NCBI GenBank assembly: GCA_018402635.1
Contig: JAGYIP010000005.1
Span: 62,001 to 126,000 of the forward strand
Direction of reading: 5' to 3'
Origin: Burkholderiaceae bacterium
Lineage (GTDB): Bacteria > Pseudomonadota > Gammaproteobacteria > Burkholderiales > Burkholderiaceae_A
DNA length: 64,000 nt
This document shows positions 23,151-32,171 of this stretch, in pieces (position 1 is the stretch's first letter; every line of letters starts with the position of its first letter). A program made the translations under genes and the position numbers. The notes beneath the pieces were generated by a model. That model ran no database searches. It worked only from the letters and a program-made list of their open reading frames with translations, and was not told where the DNA came from.

Positions 23151-23609
23151 ATGACTTTATCTGTGCAGGACATTTTAAAAACCCTGCCCCATCGGTATCC
23201 GTTTCTACTTGTTGACCGTGTGGAAGAACTTATTCCCGGTGAGCGCATTCATGCTTATAAGAATGTCACCATCAACGAAGAGTTCTTTACCGGGCATTTT
23301 CCTCATTATCCCGTGATGCCGGGGGTTCTTATTATTGAGGCGCTTGCGCAGGCAGCAGGTGTGCTGTCGTTTAAGACCATGGAGCAGGCGCCTTCGGACG
23401 ACACCGTTATTTTTTTCGTGGGTATTGATGACGCCCGTTTTAAGCGGCCCGTTGTGCCGGGTGACAGGCTTGATCTTCATGTCACCATTGAACGCTGTGT
23501 GCGTGCTGTCTGGAAATACAAGGCAAGGGCCCTTGTTGGTGAGCAACTGGCCGCAGAGGCCACGTTAATGTGCGCCTTACGGGATGTTCGCCCCTCCGAA
23601 AGCGACTGA
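23151..23609 (+). CDS. fabZ: 3-hydroxyacyl-ACP dehydratase FabZ
   Basis: FabZ dehydrates 3-hydroxyacyl-ACP in fatty acid elongation and competes with LpxA and LpxD for the same hydroxyacyl-ACP. The 152-residue hot-dog protein has [13 protein letters not shown] at residues 12-24, the catalytic [13 protein letters not shown] with His49, and Glu63. ATG 23151 has GGGAG upstream; longer in-frame starts add an unconserved segment. The 92 bases after lpxD hold the rest of the 9-mer repeat and no gene. Confidence 0.97.
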   Translation: MTLSVQDILKTLPHRYPFLLVDRVEELIPGERIHAYKNVTINEEFFTGHFPHYPVMPGVLIIEALAQAAGVLSFKTMEQAPSDDTVIFFVGIDDARFKRPVVPGDRLDLHVTIERCVRAVWKYKARALVGEQLAAEATLMCALRDVRPSESD

Positions 23610-23618
23610 CGTAAGGTT

Positions 23619-24302
23619 TTGACAGAATCCCTGGTTATTGGGGTTGATGAGGCGGGACGTGGCCCTTGGGCGGGTCCTGTTACCGCGGCCGCGGTTGTCA
23701 TTCGGGCCGTTGGCCTGTCAGGCCCTACTGGGGCAGGTGCGCGATTCCAAGGCCTTAACAGCAAAGCGGCGTGAAGCCCTGGTGCCTATTATTAAGGCGC
23801 AGGCCTTGGCCTGGGGGTAGGCTGGTCAGATGTTGATGAAATTGACGGGCTTGGCATTCTTAAGGCAACCTTCCTCGCCATGAAACGTGCGGTCCATGCG
23901 CTTTTCTCCAGCCTGCCCAGTGCTTCTTCTGAGGGTGCTCTGAATCAAGATTCAGCGGTGCCGATGTTGAACGGCCAGCAGGTTCGGCTCATTGTGGATG
24001 GCAGTCTTCACCCGGCGAGGTATCTTGGTGAGGATCAATGGCCTTGGCCCACCGAGACCATGGTGAAGGCCGATGCCCGTCAGATTGAGGTGGCGGCTGC
24101 CTCTGTTCTTGCAAAGACGGCCCGCGACGCCCACATGGTGGCGCTTGCGAAGACCTATCCCGGCTTTGGCTTTGAGCTTCATGCAGGCTACGGCACGAAA
24201 CAGCACCAGCAGGCTTTGCGGCGGCTTGGGCCTGTTGCCGTGCATCGCAAATCGTTTCGCCCCATACGCGAGCTTCTGTTAAGCAGCGAGCGCGCACCAT
24301 GA
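23619..24302 (+). CDS. rnhB: ribonuclease HII, two compensating indels in the sequence
   Basis: RNase HII removes ribonucleotides and RNA from DNA hybrids. Three frames are needed. [15 protein letters not shown] (catalytic Asp and Glu) is in the first, from TTG 23619. [20 protein letters not shown] is in the second, after an extra base in GGGG 23730-23733. [25 protein letters not shown] through the C-terminal KRSFRPI-like end is in the third, after a base missing from GGGGG 23813-23817. Correcting both gives one normal-length protein. The gene overlaps the next one by 4 bases. It usually follows lpxB; here it directly follows fabZ. Confidence 0.85.
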
Positions 24303-25228
24303 GCCATGAGTACCTGGCAGGCCTTGCCTTGCGGCGCATCTCGTCAAAGGAGAACCCCGAGTTTCGTCGTCTTCTTGCTGCGCAAGGCCAGGCGGATGTC
24401 CGACGTGCTGAGGGCCTGTGTTGGCTTGAGGGGCCGCGGCTGATTCAGCAGTTTCTGCTGGCTGTGAAACAGGCCAAGGAGCATCCACTGGCTCCTCCCC
24501 AATGGCAGTGCGACACCCTTGTTTTCTCCGAGGACTGGCTTGAGAACCAGGCCTCGCAGGCCCTTTGGCAGCCGCTTGTCGAAGAGCTTTCATGTCTTAT
24601 GACGCATGCCCTTGTGATGCCAGACCGTCTCTTTGCGCGGCTTGCCGAGACAAGCTCGCCAGCCGGTCTTGGTCTTCTGATTGCATCAGGTCTTGCCCAC
24701 GACGAGCCGCTGGTCGAGTCTGATCGTGCCTTAGCAAGAGCCTGCGAGACAGGCGATGGTCTTGTCCTTGATGCCATTCAAGACCCAGGCAATCTGGGGA
24801 CCCTTCTGCGCACGGCCGCGGCTGCGGGGACTTGCTGGGTCGCCTTCACGCAAGGCTCAGCAGATCCGTTCTCGCCCAAGTGCCTGCGGGCGGGCCTGGG
24901 AGCCCAGTTCGTCCTGCAGCTTTTCCCCCAGCAGACTCCAGAGGTTTTGGTCTCTGTCTTAAAGGCCAGTGGGGTTGATCTTTTTGCAGCCGACCCGCTG
25001 CTTGGCCAGTCCCTATTCGCAGAGCCGGTGTCGCAAAGGCTTGGACGCCCGGCCGCTCTGGCCTGGGTGTTTGGTCAAGAGGGCAGGGGACTGTCGGACT
25101 ATTGGAGAACCCAGCCCGATATTGGCAAGGTTTTTATTCCCCAGAGCAGCGCCATGGAGTCCTTAAATGTTGCGGCAGCTGCAGCGGTCTGCCTCTTTGA
25201 GCGGCGTCGCTGCCTTACGGCATCTTAA
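24299..25228 (+). CDS. SpoU/TrmH-family RNA 2'-O-methyltransferase
   Basis: Members of this SPOUT family methylate the 2'-OH of ribose in rRNA or tRNA using SAM. The 309-residue protein has an N-terminal substrate-binding part and the three trefoil-knot motifs: IQDPGNLGTLLRTAAAAG, FGQEGRGLS and IPQSSAMESLNVAAAAAV. The position after rnhB and before ppsR is a conserved Burkholderiales slot. The exact RNA target cannot be read from the sequence. Its end overlaps the convergent ppsR by 14 bases. Confidence 0.88.
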   Translation: MSHEYLAGLALRRISSKENPEFRRLLAAQGQADVRRAEGLCWLEGPRLIQQFLLAVKQAKEHPLAPPQWQCDTLVFSEDWLENQASQALWQPLVEELSCLMTHALVMPDRLFARLAETSSPAGLGLLIASGLAHDEPLVESDRALARACETGDGLVLDAIQDPGNLGTLLRTAAAAGTCWVAFTQGSADPFSPKCLRAGLGAQFVLQLFPQQTPEVLVSVLKASGVDLFAADPLLGQSLFAEPVSQRLGRPAALAWVFGQEGRGLSDYWRTQPDIGKVFIPQSSAMESLNVAAAAAVCLFERRRCLTAS

Positions 25229-26039
25229 GCTGCGACAAAATGGTGGTGGCGATCTCTTCGATGGATTTGGTTGTTGTAGATAGCCACTGAATACGCTCGC
25301 GTCGCATGAGCGTTTCTGCAGCGGCAACCTCGGCCCGGCAGTTTTCAAGGGCCGCATAACGTGAATCGGGCCGACGCTCTTGCCGAATGTCAGACAGCCG
25401 CAGCGGGTCGATGGTCAGGCCGAAGCACTTTGTTTTGTAGGGCAGAAGGGCGTCGGGCAGCCGGTCACGGTCGAAGTCTTCGGGTATTAAAGGGTAATTT
25501 GCCACTTTCAGCCCATACTGCATCGAGAGATAAAGACTGGTGGGTGTCTTGCCACTGCGGGAGACGCCAATAAGAATGGTGTCGGCATCGGCAAGGTTTC
25601 GGGAGGACTGACCGTCATCGTGGGCCAGGGAAAAGTTAATGGCCTCAATACGGTTTTTGTACGACTCGGAATCATTGGCATGGTGGAACCGTCCGATGGT
25701 GTGGCTTGATTTCATGCCAAGCTCAATTTCCAAGGGCTCCACAAAGGTTTTAAACATGTCCATGTGGACCGCCTGGGCAAGCTTGACTCGCTCAGCAATG
25801 GCTGGGTCTACAAGCGTTGAAAAAACAATTGGCCGCGCGCCATCACGGCGGCCTTGCTCTTCAATGACGCTGCGGGCAGCATCGGCCTTATCAAGGGCAT
25901 TGACAAAAGGAAGCCGCCGAATCGAGAAGCGAAGGCTTTCAAACTGGGCAAGGATGGAGTTTCCGAAGGTTTCTGCGGTGATTCCGGTGCCGTCTGAAAC
26001 GAAAAAGACGGTCCGGCCGCTGGGTGAGGAGCTGGTCAT
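25215..26039 (-). CDS. ppsR: phosphoenolpyruvate synthase regulatory protein (kinase/pyrophosphorylase)
   Basis: This DUF299 enzyme inactivates and reactivates PEP synthase by ADP-dependent phosphorylation and phosphate-dependent dephosphorylation of a threonine. The 274-residue protein has the N-terminal FFVSDGTGITAETFGNSIL motif and the P-loop-like GVSRSGKTPTSLYLSMQYG near residue 160. It is divergent from its target gene ppsA with a 52-base gap, which strongly supports the functional pairing. Confidence 0.95.
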   Translation of the reverse strand: MTSSSPSGRTVFFVSDGTGITAETFGNSILAQFESLRFSIRRLPFVNALDKADAARSVIEEQGRRDGARPIVFSTLVDPAIAERVKLAQAVHMDMFKTFVEPLEIELGMKSSHTIGRFHHANDSESYKNRIEAINFSLAHDDGQSSRNLADADTILIGVSRSGKTPTSLYLSMQYGLKVANYPLIPEDFDRDRLPDALLPYKTKCFGLTIDPLRLSDIRQERRPDSRYAALENCRAEVAAAETLMRRERIQWLSTTTKSIEEIATTILSQLKMP

Positions 26040-26091
26040 ACCCGGTAAAATGCGCCTTAACTAAAAAAATTTCAATGTCTAGGGGTTTTTC

Positions 26092-28559
26092 ATGTCAAAT
26101 CGTAATGAAGTTGCAGCAAACCGGCTTGGTGAGCGGCTGGTGGTTCCTTTCCAGGAACTGCGTATGCAGGACGTTGACTCGGTGGGGGGGAAGAACGCCT
26201 CGCTGGGCGAGATGATTAGCCAGCTCGCCAGCGCGGGGGTGCGTGTGCCGGGTGGTTTCGCCACCACGGCCCATGCCTTTCGTGTTTTTTTGCGTCATGC
26301 CGGCCTGGCCGAGCGCATTGCTAAGCGTCTTGAGGGGCTGAACACCGAGGATGTTCGCGCACTTGCAGACTGCGGTTGCGAGATTCGTCAATGGATTGTT
26401 GAGACACCACTGCCTGCCGAGCTTGAGGCCGAGATTCGACAACATTTCAATGGTCTGGTCGGTTCTGAAGGGCAGGGTGTGTCGCTTGCTGTGCGCTCTT
26501 CGGCCACAGCCGAAGACCTGCCCGATGCCTCGTTTGCAGGCCAGCAGGAGAGCTACCTGAATGTTGTGGGCATTGACGACGTACTTGAGAAAGTTCGGCA
26601 TGTCTTTGCCTCGCTCTACAACGACCGCGCCATAAGCTACCGGGTGCACAAGGGGTTCACCCATGTTGAGGTAGCGCTGTCGGCGGGCATCCAGCGCATG
26701 GTGCGGTCTGACACGGGTGCAGCAGGCGTTATGTTCACGCTCGACACCGAGTCGGGCTTTGATCAGGTTGTCTTCATCACCAGCTCTTATGGCCTTGGTG
26801 AGACGGTGGTGCAGGGCGCGGTGAATCCCGATGAGTTTTATGTGCACAAGCCCATGCTTGAGGCCGGTAAGTTTCCTGTCATTCGTCGTCAAATTGGAAG
26901 CAAGCTTATTAAGATGGTGTTTGCAACGCCAGAAGAACGACAGAAAACCAAAGAGGCCGTAGTCACGGTAGACGTCTCCACCGAGGCCCGCAATCGTTAC
27001 TCTTTAAGCAATGATCAGGTCATTGAGCTTGCCAAGTACGCCTGCATTATTGAGAAGCACTACGGCCGGCCTATGGACATTGAGTGGGGGCTTGATGGCC
27101 AGGATGGCAAACTCTTTATTCTTCAGGCCCGCCCAGAAACAGTGAAGTCGCAGCAGTCAAGTGCCGATGTGCAGCAGCGCTTTCGACTGAAAGGGCATGG
27201 CAATCTTCTGGCCTCAGGTCGCGCCATTGGGCAAAGAATTGGTGCAGGTCCTGTGCGGGTTGTCTCCGGACCCCACGAGATGGCGCGTGTTCAGCCTGGC
27301 GATGTCTTGGTAACCGACATGACAGACCCCAACTGGGAGCCTGTCATGAAGCGCGCCTCAGCCATCGTGACCAACCGTGGCGGGCGCACCTGCCATGCGG
27401 CCATTATTGCGCGCGAGCTTGGTATTCCTGCCGTTGTGGGCTGCGGGGATGCAACCGAGCGTATAGGCGATGGCACAACCGTAACGGTCTCATGCGCCGA
27501 GGGCGACACGGGCAATATCTATGAAGGCCTGCTTGAGACCGAGGTCAGCAATGTGGAGACCGGAGAGCTGCCCACCATTGCCGTGAAAATCATGATGAAT
27601 GTGGGCAACCCACAACTTGCCTTTGACTTCCAGTCCATTCCCAACGAGGGTGTCGGGCTGGCTCGGCTTGAATTCATTATTAATAACAACATTGGCGTGC
27701 ACCCCAAGGCCATTCTCGACTACCCCCAGGTGGATGCCGAGTTAAAAATGCAGTCGAGCGTATCGCCCGTGGCCATGCCTCGCCCCGCGATTTCTTCATC
27801 GACAAGCTTGCTGAGGGCGTGGCCACCATTGCAGCAGCCTTCTGGCCCAAGCCCGTGATTGTTCGCATGTCCGACTTTAAAAGCAACGAGTACCGCAAGC
27901 TAATTGGCGGCTCACGTTACGAGCCCGAGGAAGAAAACCCCATGCTTGGTTTTCGAGGTGCCTCACGCTACATTGCCAGCGCATTTCGCGACTGCTTTGA
28001 AATGGAGGTAGAGGCCTTAAAGCGTGTGCGCGAGCAGATGGGTCTTGTGAACGTTGAAATTATGGTGCCCTTTGTTCGCACGCTTAAAGAGGCCCGCCAG
28101 GTGAGCGAGCTTTTAGCCGCCCACGGTCTTTCTCGGGGAAGCGGTGCCGATGCCAAGGGCCAGGGTGGACTGCGTCTGATTATGATGTGCGAGCTCCCCT
28201 CGAACGCCATTCTTGCAGACGAGTTTCTGCAGTATTTCGATGGCTTTTCCATAGGCTCCAACGACCTCACCCAGCTTACGCTTGGTCTCGACCGCGATTC
28301 GGGTCTGGTGGCAGATGCCTTCGACGAGCGTGACCCCGCCGTGAAGGCCCTTTTAAAACTTGCTATTGAGGCCTGTAACAAGGCTGGTAAGTACGTGGGA
28401 ATATGTGGCCAGGGCCCATCGGACCATCCCGATTTTGCCGCCTGGCTTATGGACGAGGGTATACAGTCCATCTCGCTTAACCCCGACACCGTGGTTCAGA
28501 CATGGCAGGGCCTTGCAGCAATTAAGGGCCCCGGCAGCTCGTTTCAGCCTCCGAGCTAA
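26092..28559 (+). CDS. ppsA: phosphoenolpyruvate synthase PpsA, -1 frameshift in the sequence
   Basis: PpsA converts pyruvate and ATP to PEP for gluconeogenesis. The first frame has the N-terminal ATP-binding domain and the phosphohistidine domain with [15 protein letters not shown] (His435). The second frame carries the PEP/pyruvate-binding C-terminal domain ([16 protein letters not shown] and [15 protein letters not shown]). The break lies in AAAAA at 27744-27748; one extra A gives [20 protein letters not shown] and a full protein of about 822 residues. A sequencing error is likely. livH starts only 18 bases downstream. Confidence 0.92.
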
Positions 28560-28577
28560 ACACTGGCGTTTGCAGGC

Positions 28578-29507
28578 ATGGACATCTTCCTTCAACAGCT
28601 TTTTAACGGACTGGTTTTAGGAAGTGTCTATGCCCTGGTGGCCCTAGGCTACACCATGGTCTATGGCATCTTGCAGCTCATTAACTTCACCCACGGTGAG
28701 GTGCTTATGGTGGGTGCCATGGTGAGCCTCACTGTTGTGAGTTTGTTGCAGACTTTTTTCCCTGGGTTGGCGCCCTGGGTGATGCTGCTGCTTGCTCTTC
28801 TAACAGCCATTCCTGCCTGCATGGCCTTATCGGCCACCATCGAGCGTCTTGCCTATCGGCCGCTGCGCAATGCCCCGCGGCTTGCACCCTTAATTACCGC
28901 CATTGGTTTATCAATTGTCCTGCAGACCTTGGCAATGCTTGTCTGGGGTCCAAACCCCATGGTCTTTCCAGACCTTCTACCAACCATCCCCATTCAATGG
29001 CAGGGTGCCTTCATTGCGCCCAAACAACTGCTTATTCTTGTGGTCTCTGCGGTGCTTATGGTGGCCCTGGTGCTTCTTATTCAATACAGCCGGCTTGGCC
29101 GGGCCATGCGTGCGGTTTCAGAAAGCCCTTCCATGGCCATGCTGATGGGCATTAACCCCGACAAAATTATTGCGATCACCTTCATGATTGGCGCGGCACT
29201 GGCCGCCGTTGCAGGGCTCTTGGTTGCCATGAACTACAACATTGTGCACTTCACCATGGGTTTCATTCTTGGGCTTAAGGCTTTTACGGCAGCAGTTTTA
29301 GGTGGCATTGGTAATGTGCCTGGTGCGGTGCTTGGCGGGCTTTTACTTGGCATTATTGAAAGCCTGGGTGCTGGCTACATTGGCGACATTACAGGTGGGT
29401 TCTTGGGCAGTCATTACCAAGATATCTTCGCCTTTGCGGTGCTTATTCTGGTTCTTCTTTTTCGTCCCTCAGGCCTTTTAGGGGAGCGGGTTGCTGACCG
29501 GGCTTAG
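28578..29507 (+). CDS. livH: branched-chain amino acid ABC transporter permease LivH
   Basis: LivH is one of the two membrane subunits of the high-affinity leucine/isoleucine/valine importer. The 309-residue protein has about eight hydrophobic segments, the family motif GYTMVYGILQLINFTHGE near residues 24-41 and a C-terminal GLKAFTAAVLGGIGNVPGA loop that contacts the ATPases. It starts 18 bases after ppsA and overlaps livM. Confidence 0.93.
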   Translation: MDIFLQQLFNGLVLGSVYALVALGYTMVYGILQLINFTHGEVLMVGAMVSLTVVSLLQTFFPGLAPWVMLLLALLTAIPACMALSATIERLAYRPLRNAPRLAPLITAIGLSIVLQTLAMLVWGPNPMVFPDLLPTIPIQWQGAFIAPKQLLILVVSAVLMVALVLLIQYSRLGRAMRAVSESPSMAMLMGINPDKIIAITFMIGAALAAVAGLLVAMNYNIVHFTMGFILGLKAFTAAVLGGIGNVPGAVLGGLLLGIIESLGAGYIGDITGGFLGSHYQDIFAFAVLILVLLFRPSGLLGERVADRA

Positions 29508-30570
29508 CGACAGACAGAAGGCGCTGGCTGCAACCGTTCTTATTGGGCTTGCGCTTATCGCACTTCCCTTTTTCGCGGGTCAGTTCGGTAACGCCTGGAT
29601 ACGCATACTGGCCTTTGCACTTCTTTACATCATGCTGGCGCTTGGGCTAAACATTGTTGTGGGCTATGCGGGCCTGCTTGATCTTGGCTATGTGGCCTTT
29701 TATGCAGTCGGGGCCTATATGTATGCGCTGCTTGCCTCGCCGCATTTGTACGAGCAGTTTGAATGGATTCGTCAGACCTTTCCCGATGGGCTGCATAGCT
29801 CTATCTGGCTTGTCATTCCCCTATCGGCTGGGCTAGCGGCGCTTTTTGGTGTCTTACTTGGGTTTCCGGTTCTGCGTCTGCGCGGCGACTACCTTGCCAT
29901 TGTTACGCTTGGCTTTGGCGAGATTATTCGCATCTTCTTAAACAACCTCAATGCACCGCTTAACTTTACCAATGGCCCGCAGGGCATAAGCCGAATTGAC
30001 CCCATTCAATTAGGGGGTCACAGCCTGGGTGACGACCTTGTTCTTGGTGGGCTTACGCTTCCTTCTGTTCAGCTTTACTACTATTTATTTTTAGCTTTAA
30101 CAGTGATTATTATTATTGTCTGTGTGCGTCTTGAAGACTCGCGAATTGGCCGGGCCTGGATGGCGATTCGCGAGGACGAGGTTGCGGCCAAGGCCATGGG
30201 CATTAATACCCGAAACATCAAACTGCTGGCCTTTGCCATGGGTGCAAGCTTTGGCGGTGTTTCGGGTGCTATGTTTTCTGCCTTTCAGGGCTTTGTCTCT
30301 CCGGAAAGCTTTGTGCTTATGGAAAGCATTGTCATTGTGGCCATGGTGGTGCTTGGGGGTATGGGCAACATTGCGGGTGTGGTGCTTGGGGCGATTCTTC
30401 TGTATGCCATACCCGAGGTGCTGCGGCTGGTTGCCAAGCCTCTGCAGGAGTTTCTTTTTGGGCAGGAGTACATTGCCCCAGAAGCCATACGCATGCTTAT
30501 GTTTGGCCTGGCGATGGTGGTCATGATGCTCTACAGGCCGCATGGTCTGCTTGGGAAAAAGCGTGCCTAG
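29491..30570 (+). CDS. livM: branched-chain amino acid ABC transporter permease LivM
   Basis: LivM is the second permease subunit. The 359-residue protein is strongly hydrophobic and has the conserved ALGLNIVVGYAGLLDLGYVAFYAVGAY segment and the ATPase-contact motif MGINTRNIKLLAFAMGASFGG. The start is TTG at 29491 with GGGGAG at 29481-29486, overlapping livH by 17 bases; no ATG is available near this point. Confidence 0.93.
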   Translation: MLTGLSDRQKALAATVLIGLALIALPFFAGQFGNAWIRILAFALLYIMLALGLNIVVGYAGLLDLGYVAFYAVGAYMYALLASPHLYEQFEWIRQTFPDGLHSSIWLVIPLSAGLAALFGVLLGFPVLRLRGDYLAIVTLGFGEIIRIFLNNLNAPLNFTNGPQGISRIDPIQLGGHSLGDDLVLGGLTLPSVQLYYYLFLALTVIIIIVCVRLEDSRIGRAWMAIREDEVAAKAMGINTRNIKLLAFAMGASFGGVSGAMFSAFQGFVSPESFVLMESIVIVAMVVLGGMGNIAGVVLGAILLYAIPEVLRLVAKPLQEFLFGQEYIAPEAIRMLMFGLAMVVMMLYRPHGLLGKKRA

Positions 30571-31364
30571 TTCGGAAACCCTGCTTTCGGTGAAGGGGGC
30601 CTCAAAGTCCTTCGGAGGACTCAAGGCGCTCTCCGATGTTTCGGTTGCTATTGCGTCGGGGGAGATCTACGGGCTTATTGGCCCAAACGGTGCAGGTAAG
30701 ACAAGTTTTTTTAATGTTATTACCGGGCTCTATCAGCCCGACTCGGGCCATTTCGAGCTGGCGGGCAAGTCCTATTCGCCCCAGTCGATTCACGGCGTGG
30801 TTGAGGCGGGCATTGCTCGAACCTTTCAGAACATTCGTCTCTTTCCCGAGATGACGGTGCTTGAGAATGTCATGGTGGGGCGTCATTGCAGAACCCGTGG
30901 TCTTCACGCAGGCGTTATCGGTGCCATTTTCCGCACCTCGGGATTCCGCGCCATGGAGCAGGGTATTCGCGACCAGGCCCTGGGCCTGTTGAACTATGTA
31001 GGCCTAGCCGAGCGCGCCTCCACCATGGCCTGCACCCTGCCCTACGGTGATCAGCGACGGCTTGAGATTGCACGGGCTCTGGCCACCGAGCCCAAGCTCT
31101 TGGCGCTTGATGAGCCGGCTGCCGGAATGAATGCCACCGAGAAAAACAGTCTGCGGGAACTGCTAAAACGCATTCGTAGACGATGGTAAGACCATTCTTA
31201 TTATTGAGCACGATGTGAAGCTGGTGATGGGTCTTTGTGACCGCGTCACGGTTCTTGACTACGGGTGTGTTATTGCCTCGGGGCTGCCGCAACAGGTACG
31301 TCAAGACCCGGCTGTTATTGAAGCCTATCTTGGAAGGGCCGCCGCCCACGAGGCTCAGCCATGA
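30563..31364 (+). CDS. livG: branched-chain amino acid ABC transporter ATPase LivG, frameshift in the sequence
   Basis: LivG is one of two ATPases powering the importer. Walker A GPNGAGKTSF, the LPYGDQRRLEIARAL signature and Walker B LLALDEPAAGMN are in the first frame. The frame breaks at about 31178, where TILIIEHDVKLVMGLCDRV and the C-terminus continue one base later up to TGA 31364. One extra A near 31178 (or two missing bases) explains it. GTG 30563 is the likely start, overlapping livM by 8 bases; ATG 30542 is in frame too. It overlaps livF by 4 bases. Confidence 0.88.
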
Positions 31365-32110
31365 GTCAGAGCGAGGCTGCCTTACTTTCGGTCGCTGGGC
31401 TCTCTGTGGCCTACGGGGGTATTCAGGCCGTCAGGCAGGTGTCTTTCAATGTTCCCCATCGAGGCCTTGTTGCCCTAATTGGTGCAAACGGGGCAGGCAA
31501 GACCTCCGTTCTTCGGGCCCTCTGCGGTCTTACCCCGAAGGCCTCCGGCGAGGTTCGTTACGACGGCGAGCCCATTACGAAGACACCGGCCTCTGAGCTC
31601 CCCGCGCGTGGGCTTATTCTGGTGCCAGAGGGCCGGGGCGTCTTTCGTCGTATGACCGTGCTTGAAAACTTAAGGCTCGGGGCCTATTGCCGCGAGGGCT
31701 TTCTTGCGAAGCCGTCAGGTAAGGCAGACCTTCAGGCCGATCTTGATGCGCAGCTTCAGAGCTTTCCCAGGCTTGGCGAGCGACGGAGCCAGCTGGCCGG
31801 AACACTCTCGGGGGGCGAGCAACAGATGCTTGCCATTGCGCGCGCACTTATGGGACGACCTCGGCTGCTGTTGCTTGATGAGCCCTCCATGGGCCTGTCT
31901 CCCATTTTAGTGGATCAGGTCTTTGAGAAGATTCAGGCCATTGCGAGCGCGGGCACAACCATATTGCTGGTGGAGCAGAACGCACGCATGGCGCTTGAAA
32001 TTGCAAGCCTTGGCCTGGTTTTAGAATCGGGCGAGCTTATCTTGCAGGGCTCGGGTGAGGACCTGTTGAAGAGTGCCGAGGTGCGGGCGGCTTACTTGGG
32101 GGAGGAGTAA
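31361..32110 (+). CDS. livF: branched-chain amino acid ABC transporter ATPase LivF
   Basis: LivF is the second ATPase subunit. The 249-residue protein has Walker A GANGAGKTS near residue 43, the signature LSGGEQQMLAIARALMGRP, Walker B LLLLDEPSMGLSP and the switch histidine region replaced by LLVEQNARMALEIA, as is usual for LivF. Last gene of the livHMGF run. It converges on the binding-protein gene. Confidence 0.94.
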   Translation: MSQSEAALLSVAGLSVAYGGIQAVRQVSFNVPHRGLVALIGANGAGKTSVLRALCGLTPKASGEVRYDGEPITKTPASELPARGLILVPEGRGVFRRMTVLENLRLGAYCREGFLAKPSGKADLQADLDAQLQSFPRLGERRSQLAGTLSGGEQQMLAIARALMGRPRLLLLDEPSMGLSPILVDQVFEKIQAIASAGTTILLVEQNARMALEIASLGLVLESGELILQGSGEDLLKSAEVRAAYLGEE

Positions 32111-32121
32111 CGAAAGTGGAG

Positions 32122-32156
32122 ACCCTGGCCAAAGCCTTGGGGCTTCAACCAGGGGT
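32122..32156. terminator. nested stem-loop between convergent livF and the binding-protein gene
   Basis: ACCCTGG 32122-32128 pairs with CCAGGGGT 32149-32156 (one bulge) and encloses AAGCC 32132-32136, loop TTGG, GGCTT 32141-32145. It lies in the 61-base gap between two convergent stop codons, where a shared terminator would be expected. There is no U-tract on either strand, so intrinsic termination is not certain. Confidence 0.35.
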
Positions 32157-32171
32157 GCGGCTAGCGGCGGT

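Noticed and set aside
26095-26892. 265-codon antisense open frame over ppsA
   Set aside because: It lies fully inside the conserved ppsA coding frame, has no recognisable motif and no ribosome binding site. It is a by-product of codon bias.
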